Made by a program: the position numbers and the translations under genes. Below, piece after piece: positions 53,631 to 64,000 of a stretch of 64,000 bases of DNA; the stretch's first letter is position 1, and each line of letters starts with the position of its first letter. This stretch comes from Corella eumyota. Taxonomy: Eukaryota > Chordata > Ascidiacea > Phlebobranchia > Corellidae. The notes under the pieces are model-generated. The model saw only the letters and a list, made by a program, of their open reading frames with translations, was not told the origin of the DNA and made no database searches. Where the stretch lies: contig OY720098.1 of assembly GCA_963082875.1 (NCBI GenBank), positions 2,356,001 to 2,420,000 on the forward strand, read 5' to 3'.

Positions 53631-56600
53631 ATGAAGTGTTTATGTATTTTGTTTACTATACTGGCGGTAAAATTATGTTCTGCGACAAATAAAAACACAG
53701 TTGTTTCGTTTGAGAAGGAATTTCAATATAAAAGAAATGAAGAAATTACAAAACATCATCGTTTACATAAAAGAGACGTTTCATCCTGCTCACCACCTTC
53801 TAATTATGTTAATGTTTTAAAAAATTCACAAGTGAGTCGTTTTACCAAAACAACAAATTTATTTTTTAAATTATCCACTATTGTTACATTTATATTTACA
53901 TATATTAAATAGTTATATTTACATATACTAAAAAACATATACTAAAAAACCGGCAGCGTGGTGTAGTAATAAGAATGCTTGCACATGGGGTTGTGGGTTC
54001 AATCCCCACTGATCTCATGCTATAGCGCTCTTAAGTAAGGTGCTATAAACGGTATGAACTCCTGCTGAGCCAGCACTTAATCAGCAGCATAATTATCGGG
54101 CAATTATAGTCTCTATAATATCCCAAACTGCTACAGGCAACTCAAGACTGGGTCTGAGTAACTGATGTTACTCTATGTTTAAGTTGCGCATTTGACTTTC
54201 TCACATCGAGGATAAAGATATACAAAAAAAAAATAAATAAAAAAAATCTGTTAAAATAAACTTATGGTTTTTTGTCATAGTGTTTTGTAATTAGTTAACC
54301 TAAGAATACAAATTAGATGGATTTTTAGAGCTGTATCGTAACAAAATATATTTGAATTTATAAAACAATATGTAGGCTATATAAAACCGAAGCTAAAGTT
54401 GCCACGCAATTGGTTTTTATGGCTGCTTGTCTATTTTAGTTGTGCTAGTCAAAATCACATGACAATTGACAATGGGACTATTTCATGTGTTTTTATATTG
54501 AAGAGAGGCCTTAAACAAACAATGACTAATAACATATTGTTAAAAAAATGTTAATTGAAGCCATACTTTTTTATTATTGTATAATTTTTTATACCTATTT
54601 TAAATTATAAAACAAAAATAATATATTTTTTACAAATTTTATTTTTAGCATATTTTTAAAAATGATTCAAATCCTTCAATATCTTTAACATGGAGTGGAT
54701 TGAATGGAGTTTTGCTTGCAGTAACCACTATGAATTATGGACTTGTAACATCACCTTCTAAACTGTATAGAAGTGTAAATCGTGGAGGGTAAATTTATTC
54801 TTTTATTTAGCATAAATTTAAAAACATATATATACAATTAAATTTAAAGCATATACAAAATCCGGCAGCGTGGTGTAGTGGTAAGAACACTTTCTATACC
54901 AGACATAAGGTCGTAGGTTCAATCCCCACTGATCTCATGCTGTAGCGCCCTTAAGTAAGACGCTATAAACGGTGTGAACTTCTGCTGAGCCAACACTTCA
55001 TCAGCAGCATAATTATCGGGCAGTTATAATCATAATATCCCAAACTGCCACCGGCAACTCGAGACTAGGTCGGAGTAACTGATGTTACTCTATGTTTAAG
55101 TCGCGCATTTGACTTTCCCACATCGAGGATAAAAATATATACAAAAAAAAAATTATATTATTTTTAGACATGTTCATTTATGGACTATTTTTTTTTAGAT
55201 TTAATTTTTTTTTTAGTTAATGTATTACCTGAAAATTACAGCTTATCATACTATTAAAATAAATTTAAATAAAAATAAAGTAAACCATAACATTAAAATA
55301 TATTAAAAACACAAAATAACAATCTTAATCAAATATTAAGTTCTGCAACTAAAATATTAAACCTACTGTTTTAAAATGTCAACAAAAGTGATAAAATTTT
55401 AGAATATTTTGACTTTGAGGCAATTCTAAATAATATTTTTGTTTTCAGCAAATTTGTAGACATTTCATCTCAGATTGGAAATGTGAATATTCGTAAAACT
55501 TATGGGATACAAGTCAGCCCTGTTAATACTGAAATGGTAATTCAATTTAAGCCTTTAATTTTCTATTTAAATTTATTTAAATCTTTTCTTGTATATAAAT
55601 AAATTAATTTTTATATACGTTTTTTTCTGTAAATGTAACATAAACAGAAACTGCTTAAAATTAAATTAATGTCAATACCTTTTAATTTTCTGCGTAATGA
55701 ATTATTTATTAAACGAATAAATTTTATTTTTAAATGTAGCTCTTCTAATATATATTTATGCTTTTCTTGTTTTAACACTATATATACATTTATAGGTTTT
55801 TCTAATTGGTTATGACAGTGCTTTTATCATGAATCCACAAACTAAACTATATGCAAGTGAAAATGCTGGGGCAGTATGGACTACTTTAGCTTGTCCATTT
55901 AAGATTGATGCATCCACAATTAAGTTTAATCCTATAAATAAATATAGGTTTGTAGATCACAATCAAACATTATAATATTTATTTTTTTTTTTATATATTT
56001 ATTTTACAATATTTTTTTGTTTTATTTTTTTAGTAACAATTCCTTACCTTAAAAATTTGTAAAAAACCTTTTTTTTGTTAAAGTGTCTATATGTTTATTG
56101 TTAAATTTTTTTTAACTTAGAATTTTGTTTTATAGATTTTAAAATAAAGTGTAGTCGTTTTTTTTTGTTGTTTTAAAGTTGAACTTATTAAAACCTTTTT
56201 TTACAGCTGGTTGGTAAAATCTTTGGACTATAATTCCGCACTTTGGTATACAAGTGATTTTGGTCGTAAATTTACAAAAATATCTGAATATGTTCAAGCT
56301 GCGAAGTGGGATCCTTTAAACAAAGATTTACTTTATTATGTTACTGATCCAACACAAAAAATGTCAAGTAAGAATTGTGTTTTTGTTAAACTTTTGTAGC
56401 ATTTTTAGTACTAGTCGATAGGGATGGGCTGAAATCCAAATTACTCGGATTTGATGAGCCCGAGTATTTTGTCACGATAATCGGCCGAGTCCGAGTACTC
56501 GGTTATGACGTCATTTAAACGTATATAACTGTTCATGAGAATCTTTCCCGCATAATTAAAACTGCAAAATTTGCCAAAAAACACGTATTTATAGATGTAA

Positions 56601-59600
56601 AGTGTTTAACGTTGGCAAAACTACTTACCGCTGATACCGTTATCATTTTAAGTCCAAATGAAAATGTAAAAGTCTCAAATTTATTATGCGTTAAATTTTA
56701 CGTAAAAAATGTATTTGTTGCGCAATCGTTGCTTAAATAACGTGATATATTTGAGAGTAGATTATAATTTATTAGAATAGGGCAAACTTCGTGTTTTTTT
56801 TTATGTAAAGTAATTCAGATACGATCTTAAATGACAAAATATTACTTGGCGTCCGAGTACTAAAAAATGCTCGACGAGCACGAGTATTTAAATATTTCTA
56901 ATACTCGGGCCGAGTACTCGCACTCGGATTCGATTGGCCCATCTTTACTAGTCGATAGCGTTCTTTACAGTTGGGATTTTAATTGTTGTAGTATAGTGGT
57001 AATTCCGAATTAATATCTACTTGCTATTATTTATTCATGTACTACAAACAGCACATTTATTTAATTTGTAAGCTTATAAAATGAACACACATATCCTCCA
57101 CTAAGCTCCACTATATATATATAGATTTTAAGATATTTGTAATGTTTATTTCTATGTTATATATTCAATCAAACTCTGGCCCTAGCAAAAATTTAATAGA
57201 ATTTTGTACGACCAGAAATTTTACAAATGTTTAACGCTTAACTGAATGTTTTAGGCACAGGAGTAGATAATGAACTTTACAGTTATGATATTTCATCATC
57301 AAAACCAACTTTACTTGCACAACACGTACATAGTTTTACTGTTCAAGATGATTTTCTATTTGCTTCCGTTGAGTTTGTAGGGGTAAGTCATTTAATTTCA
57401 AAACATTTCTGAAACAAGGTTTTTAACACTATCTTAACAGACAACCAAACATTATTGTTGTATTTTTTGATTGTTTTATTGCTTTTCATTTCAATTAAGT
57501 TATCTAAACCAGTAAATGAACCTTTTCCTGTTTTACAGAAAAACCTGAGTAGAGTTTTACATGTATCAAAGAACAACGGTGAATCATGGAACGCAGCACA
57601 AGTTCCTTTAATTAACTCAGATCAATTTTATTCTTTGTTAGATATGAGTGAAGGAATGGTGTTTGTGCATGTGGACGTTCCTACAAGTAAGTTAATTTTG
57701 GTATTTTTGATGTTTTTGTATTTAAGCTCATTTTCGATTATCATTTAAACTTTGATTTACAGATAAGTAAATTGTTTTGTTTATTTTTTATTCTATATTT
57801 TTAAACTAGTGTTTTTTTTGCATTTAGAATAGTTTTTTGTTAATTCATATAGTTTAAAAATTGTATTGGTTATTGAAATGTACACTTTTTTATCCTTTTG
57901 TTTAGAGATTAAAGTATATAAAGAAAAACTTTTTGGTTTAAACTTAGATTTTATCACGTTTTGTATATTTTGTTAAAAACTCTTTAATGAAAAATTTTAT
58001 GTTTTAGATAATGGTCATGGAAATATTTACACATCTGATTCAAGTGGAGTTATTTACTCTAAATCTTTAACCCGACATCTTTACCCAAATCAAGCAGGAA
58101 TCACAGACTTTTATAAGGTAAATTTTATTAATAATGCCAAAAAAACTAATGGTTAAAACTAAATTCAACCACAATCTTGCTTGTTCAAAAATATTGTTTT
58201 TATGTACCTAATTTAAGCCCATGCTGATTATATTAATTTGAATAATGTGTTAAAAGTATTAAGGTTAGGTTAGTGTGTATTAAATCAAACTTATAAAAGT
58301 TATATTTGTTCAAAATTTATATTTGTTCAATGCTTTGTCAAATTTAGTTTCACTTATAGAAAAAGGATTTTATTAAATTTTTCCAGGTCTCTGCAAAATT
58401 TGTTTTAAAGTTGAATTTAATAATTTAATAAAAAGTTAAATCTTTTACCATGAATTCGCAACTTTGTGGTTTAAAATATATACAATGTTTTAAGGTACAT
58501 AAAAGGGTCTATATATATATAATAAAAATATGATTTAATTTATAATATAAACTTTGTTATATTTAAATCTATTAAAATTGCTTTGCCAGCTTATTGTAGT
58601 TTAGAATTGTTTTGTAAACATCTGGTACTAATTTAAAGTTTTTAAATCTATATACTAAAGCTGTTTTAAGTTATGATGTATTTTTATGTTTTCCAGCAGT
58701 TTTAAATGTTAATCCATCAAATATTATTCTTTAATAATTTCCTTCCATTCATTATTATCTTCCATTTCATTGAATTAACTCAATAAGTTTACATACAGGC
58801 ATTGTAACATTCTAAAATGTTTTAAATTTTTGTCTTTTTATTGGTTTAGAAAATGGAACTTGTTATTTATTATAAAATAATTAATGCCTCAAAATTTTTG
58901 ATTATGGGAACTTTTATTAATAATTAAAAATTATAAACAATGAAGTATTTTGATGAATGTGTTTACATTTGTTAAATCATATTTTTTCAAGTTTTAAACT
59001 TGTTGTTGATTTTTGGTTTTCAGTCAATGTTAAATTGTTTTTGTAAAGTTAATTTTCAGCAAATTGACTAATTAATATTAAAAAAATTGAAAAAAAAACT
59101 ACTGGTATATGCTAACGTAAAAAAAAATTTAACTTTGCCTGTTATTTTATAATTGTTAATACCAAAAAGTTGGTAAAAAAAAGGTATATACCAAAAATTG
59201 TAAAACTAAAAAAGTTGACAAAAACTTAATATTTTAAGTTTTATATTTAAAACCTATACAAATAAAATATGACAAATAGCTTGCCAGTATGTAAACAGTA
59301 GTAAACCAAAATATTTTAATGGTTTATGTTATATTGTGCTTTTTTATTGTAAATACCATTGACGATTTTATAAGTATGTCAACTCGTAAATGTATTATGT
59401 AAAAACCTAATTGACGGTTTAACGTTGTAATGCACTTAGTTATATTGACAATTTAACCACATTATTTTTATAAAACCGCAAATATTTATGTGGGTTTGTC
59501 TTCTTAAATTTTATTATATTTTCTTAATTAAATATTTCGTTAATTTTTTAATTATGCAGTTTAGTTGTTTTATATTTCTAAATTTTTTTTTATTTTTAAG

Positions 59601-62600
59601 GTTTTATCTTTACAAGGAGTTTACATAACTTCCCAGTTACAAGAAGACAACACCGTTCATTCTATGATCTCGTTTGATAAAGGAGGAGTTTGGCAACCTG
59701 TGGAGCCACCTAGTGGTAGTGTGTGTGAAAAAACAGAGAAATCTGTAAGTTTTTATTTTTTAATTTATCCTCAATGTAAATTTTGGTTTTAAAATTTATC
59801 TTAAGACTTCGCTTATTCATCATCCACGGATGGTTAGTTTAAATGTAATGTGACTCAATTTGCCTATTTTATTTTAGTGCAAACTCCAAATTCATAATTA
59901 CTTTAGCGCAAGCAAGCATGTACGGTTACCTTCTCTTCCTCTTTCAAGTTCTCATACTGTTGGATTAATTCTGGCACATGGAAACATTGGTAATTATTTT
60001 TATTTATTTAAAATAAGTTCAAAAATAAATAAAAGTTTAAAATTTATTTAGAAAAAAAAAATTATAAAAATAAATATTCCTTTTAATTCATTTTAGGTGA
60101 TGGTTTAAGTTTTAGTCCCCCAAATGTTTATGTATCTGGTGATGGGGGTTACTCCTGGACCCAACCAACTGACTTGGTTGGTCCCCACTTTTATGGAATT
60201 GGTGATTCTGGCGGAATATTGTTCGCCATTCCGCTAAGTGAAGATCCAATTAATACATTAAAGTAAGTATTTTTAATTAAATTTTAAGGGTTTTGTGTAG
60301 TAAATTATTAAATATATATAAAGAAGCTTGGTCAGCTATGTATATATCCAATTAAAGGGCTAAAAATAAATAAAACTGCTGTTTGTGGTCTTTGGGTAAA
60401 ATAATGCAAAATATATGTAATCACTTGCAAATACAAGAGTAGCAACCAGATTTTAACAATTAATATACAAACTGTAGGGTGGGCTATCGGCGAGTATTTT
60501 ACAAAAGGTTACATTGTTCCATGTATTTATAGTTTAAATACACTTTCAAAATTATTGTTATTTAAAAAAGTTTAAGAAAATTTTTTTTTAAATCTATGAA
60601 TATTTTTTTAAAAAATTCAAGAACATCAAATTAAAAAAAAAAAAAAAAATTAGGTTTTCATTAGATGAAGGGTTGTGTTGGTATAACTACAACTTCACCG
60701 ACCAACCCATCCAAGTCACCGGAGTTTCAGCTGAACCGGGTGAAAAAGCAACTGATGTTAGTATATGGGGGTGGGATAGAAATGGGGATGGGTCTTGGAT
60801 GGCGTTAACCGTTGATTTCACCGATATTCTAGGAGAAGAATGTAAGTTGTTGGTTTTTGCTAGTTAAGATACGGTATCTGCTGCTAGTTAGTTCAGGAAA
60901 AAAAATTTAAAAATTGACACTAAGCTTTCAACAAAGTAGACATTTTGCCAGAAATCGTGTGCCCGTAAAGACTTTTTTTATTGTGATATGCACTTTAAAT
61001 TCCACAAAAATTTCACCCTAAATTTTTTGATAAAAAAGTATTTTCAAAAATTTAAGTTTTAGAAAATTTGTTCCAGACTACCCATGTGGTTATAGCATTT
61101 AAAATAACTACTAAAGTCTTGGGTTTAATTTCCACTGCTTCTACATTGTGTAGCATCCTTAAATAATGCTTTAGTTTATTTACTTCAATCCAACCCAAAA
61201 AACTTTTGGTTGGGTTAATAAGCAGTACACCAAGCCAAAAATATATAAAAATTACAACAGCACTTTGAGATTGGTCTAAGCTCTTGCAATTTACCCCTGT
61301 TTTTACACATATACCCCTTTTAATATCACAAATAAATTACAGTTTTTGTTATATACAGGTAATAATTACCAATATACAACATGGAAAGCGCACCAAAGTG
61401 ATCTATTAAATAACGAAGTTCAAAGCTGTAACCTAGGTGCTCATGTTAGCTATGTGAGAAGAGTGAAAGGTTCGGTTTGTAGAAACAAAAACCAGTTGGT
61501 TCCAACTCCTGTTAAAACTACATGTGAATGCCAGTTAACTGATTATTTATGGTAAGCGATGGTTAGTTTAATTTTATTTTGTTGGTTAATGGTACATTAT
61601 GTTGCTATATGAGTTTGGTGTTTGATGTTGGTGTAAACCGGCATCGTGGTGTAGTGGTAAGAACACTTGCTACACCACCATGAGGTCATAGGTTTAATCT
61701 CTCATGCTGTAGCGCCCTTAAGTAAGGCGCTATAAATGGTATGAACTCCTGCTGAGCCAGCACTTAATCAGCAGCATAATTATCGGGCAATTATAATCTA
61801 TGATATTCCAAACCGCTAAAGGCAACTCGAGACTGGGTCGGAGTAACTAATGTTACTCTGTGTTTAAGTCACGCATTCGACTTTTCCACATCGAGGATAA
61901 AGATATATACAAGAAAAAAAAATAAAAAATTTAGTCGCACACCACAAACAGCAGTTATTATTTATTTTTTAGGGTTATAATTTAAACATACACATACAAA
62001 AGTGTCCACTAGGCCTAATATATTAAGATATTTTCAAGTAGTCATGTGTTGTATATTAACACATTAAATTTAAGTATTTTCAGTTGTAAAATTTTGTACT
62101 TCAAATTTTTTTACACTTATAACGTAAAAGTTAACCAAACAAATACTTTAGTGATTATGGATACAAAAGATCGAGTGACGGAAGTTGTGTGGAAGACCCA
62201 TTAGCTTCAACATCCGGAATGGATATCTGTATCGGAGGATTTGAAGAAAAAATTATAACTAAGGTAAAAAATAAAGACCGAACAATAATATTTCCTAACT
62301 TAGAATGTTTTTCTATGTATTTATAATTACCTGATTTAAAGTTAAGTTTTTTCAAATTGGTTTTTCAGACAATTTTCATTAAAGATCAATGAAATTAACA
62401 ATGGAATAAGATATTTAAAATTAAAATTATATTCAACTGAAAAGAATGCAGCCAATAGCAAAATCAATATCATAACTAACATAATTATACCAAATTTATG
62501 TAAAAAATTTAGACCGTATTTTAATCTTTTTTGCCAATTTTTTACTTTCTTTATTTTAGGCTGTTTATTATTTCAAAGAAAACTGTCATTTAGATGTTTA

Positions 62601-63767
62601 ATTTTAGTCTATTGTTATTGTATCGTTGGTTTTCCTATGGTTTTCCTATATATCCCTGTTAAAAATGAATTAAGTGAACATGTTATGATTTTATTTCTTC
62701 TAAACCTTTTTTTTATTACAGGGTTATTTGAAAATACCCGGGGATGTTTGCGAGGGTGGATACCAACCCCCACATCATTTTAAAACTCTTTCAAAAAGTT
62801 GTGTTCAGGTAAAATTTGATTTGTTGATAAATCAAACGATCTTTTCGATTGTAAAAAATTATTAATGTTATTGTTTTTGTCATAAAATTTTTTTTTGTAA
62901 TTTTTTTTGTATCATTTACAGTTTAAATTACTCATAAACAAAATTACAAAATATTGATTTTTAGCTGGTATCTGCAAATGGTATGCCTGCAATAATTGAT
63001 GAAAATTATGGAGTTGATAAAAATGATTTTCAAACTTATACTAACCATCACACCAAATCAAATTTGGGTCTCGTTATATTTTTGGTCGTTCTTGTCCTTG
63101 CACTAGGGGGCGCTATTTCAGTTTTAGTTTATCGTAAACGAAAATCGTAAGTTTAAATTTTTAACTATTAACTAGAAATTTTTTTTAATTAGCTGTTTGG
63201 TGTATTGGGTAAAACTCTTGGTTTTAAAACATAAGGTCCTGGGTTTAATACCCACTGCTTTCATTCTGTAGGACCCTTGGGTAAAGTGCATAACGAAGAC
63301 AAACTCCTAATGAGCTAAAACTAATTAGTCAGTTAATTATTATCAACATGTTAAAAAGTATCCCAAACTGGCAAAGGCAACTTGAGATTGGGTCAGGGTA
63401 ACAAATGTTACTCCATGATTTGTCTGTAAAGTGCTTTTAATAGTACAAACCTTCACTGTGCCCGAAACTAGTTCTAGGCAGCATTATCAGGCATTTCGGC
63501 CAATAAAATCCAAAATTCAACAATTCAAAACATAAGGTAAAAAATTACGAATAAATGAATATAAACAAAATGTAAAAAATTGTTTTTAAATATAGAATAT
63601 TGAGGGTACGATACACCCCGCTTAACCAAAATCAAAATGGGGGTTCACTGATTGGGACTGGTACTGTGATTAATGATGACACTGCAGACGATGCTCCATA
63701 TATAGCAAGTGTGCCACCAGTGGGCGTTAATGGGGCCATGATATCGTATCATGATGATTCAGATGAG
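53631..63767 (+). CDS. SORT1: Sortilin, VPS10-domain sorting receptor (last exon outside)
   Basis: Golgi-endosome/lysosome sorting receptor. Exons: 53631-53831, 54649-54788, 55449-55536, 55796-55947, 56207-56367, 57255-57382, 57539-57686, 58008-58117, 59601-59744, 59878-59989, 60097-60262, 60654-60841, 61359-61551, 62152-62263, 62722-62808, 62965-63146, 63596-63767; 828 residues seen against 831 in human. It has a signal peptide, a short propeptide ending HRLHKR (furin-type site), and a beta-propeller with Asp-box-like turns (SKNNGESW, SFDKGGVW, SGDGGYSW). The 10CC region (exons 60654-62808) includes CDYGYKRSSDGSC. A TM helix is at about residues 744-766. The tail contains YTPL (Yxx-phi, like YSVL in human) and YHDDSDE. 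The donor after GAG at 63767 is clean, so an acidic-dileucine end (DLLE in human) is expected past 64000. Confidence 0.96.
53950..54232 (+). mobile_element. SINE, nearly full length
   Basis: Sortilin intron 1. Short deletion in the D-arm part of the head. Confidence 0.9.
54862..55152 (+). mobile_element. SINE, full length
   Basis: Sortilin intron 2. Complete with A tail. Confidence 0.91.
56419..56947. mobile_element. Non-autonomous hAT DNA transposon (MITE) in sortilin intron 5
   Basis: A 529-bp element with terminal inverted repeats TAGGGATGGGC (left) and GCCCATCTTTA (right, complement TAAAGATGGGC), the classical hAT-type end. It is bounded by a perfect 8-bp target duplication CTAGTCGA at 56411-56418 and 56948-56955. 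Sub-terminal regions hold several CGAGTACTCG palindromes. No transposase frame is present, so it was mobilised in trans. Confidence 0.92.
57030..57125 (-). repeat. Short dispersed repeat family B, fragment
   Basis: Reverse fragment (tactacaaacagcac, taatttgtaagcttata) ending in a TA-rich tract, close to the hAT element in sortilin intron 5. Confidence 0.35.
60325..60500 (+). repeat. Short dispersed repeat family B, copy
   Basis: Blocks aaataaataaaactgctgtt, agagtagcaaccagatttta and ctgtagggtgggctatcgg; sortilin intron 11. Confidence 0.55.
61078..61172 (+). mobile_element. SINE head fragment
   Basis: Sortilin intron 12. Old B-box region (cttgggtttaatttccactg) and start of the first hairpin. 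Confidence 0.5.
61638..61923 (+). mobile_element. SINE, full length
   Basis: Sortilin intron 13. Small deletion after the B box; rest is consensus. Confidence 0.91.
61935..62000 (-). repeat. Short dispersed repeat family B, fragment
   Basis: Reverse fragment caccacaaacagcagtt followed by ttatttattttttagggtta; sortilin intron 13, right after a SINE. Confidence 0.35.
63191..63515 (+). mobile_element. Old SINE copy followed by a second partial copy
   Basis: Sortilin intron 16. Head and body to about 63425, then a second diverged middle segment (gtaaagtgcttttaatagta, gcagcattatcaggcatttc) to about 63515. Confidence 0.65.
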
Positions 63768-64000
63768 GTAAGAATACAAATTTTTCGTAAAAAATTTAGA
63801 AAAAAATTTTCTAATAATGAAAGAATTTGGTTCTTGTTTTTTTTTGTGGTTTTACCATCTATTTTTCACGGTTTTGGGTAAATCTTTTTATACTTTTATT
63901 ATTATTAAAGACCCTTGAATAAAATGTCATCCAAATTATTATTTGGTTAAATACTTTTGTAAAATGATGGAAACAAAAATGATTTTATTTTAGTTTAGAA

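Noticed and set aside
63768-63881. Read-through extension of the sortilin tail after DDSDE
   Set aside because: A GTAAGA donor follows the GAG codon directly and the read-through residues are Lys/Phe-rich low-complexity sequence, unlike any sortilin tail.

Overview
The window is AT-rich animal DNA with many short exons, short introns and one very abundant tRNA-derived SINE. All five genes recognised are metazoan and lie on the + strand. The gene content (nebulin with a C-terminal SH3, sortilin, ARL2BP, a clan-2 P450 and a lectin/discoidin/LCCL/trefoil receptor), compact intergenic gaps and base composition fit an ascidian tunicate best. That assignment is inference; no species was identified by search.

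Layout: (1) 194-8585, the 3' part of a nebulin-family gene (22 exons seen, about 886 residues, nebulin modules, acidic linker, SH3). (2) 10878-14818, a complete 9-exon cytochrome P450 of 503 residues. (3) 16253-50576, a 59-exon type I membrane receptor of about 2523 residues. It has a signal peptide, 4 C-type lectin domains (CTLDs), 2 discoidin (F5/8C) domains, an LCCL domain, 7 more CTLDs, a trefoil, two small Cys-rich repeats, a Thr/Pro stalk, a transmembrane helix and a short tail. (4) 51853-52305, an intronless ARL2BP/BART gene. (5) 53631 to beyond the window, sortilin, 17 exons and 828 residues seen, lacking only the last few codons.

Exon models were built by hand from GT-AG sites (one GC-AG), with reading phase carried through every junction. 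The summed coding lengths of the P450 (1512 nt) and the lectin receptor (7572 nt) are multiples of three, and the sortilin length fits its family, which supports the models.

The most striking observation is domain nesting in the lectin receptor. A four-cysteine fibronectin type II module sits inside CTLD6. Separately, a Cys-rich module of about 117 residues, encoded by two exons with phase-1 introns at both ends, is spliced into the middle of the second discoidin domain. Five CTLDs keep EPN/WND mannose-type calcium/sugar sites and one has a QPD galactose-type site, so this looks like a multivalent pattern-recognition or adhesion receptor.

Non-coding content: about 45 full or partial copies of a roughly 285-bp tRNA-like SINE, concentrated in the lectin gene introns, with several predicted hairpins, one of which shows paired base changes between subfamilies. 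There is also an 87-bp four-fold array of its tRNA-like head, a second tRNA-like element in the P450 introns, another short dispersed repeat, a non-autonomous hAT element with a perfect 8-bp target duplication, two 29-bp minisatellites and a 346-bp triplication.
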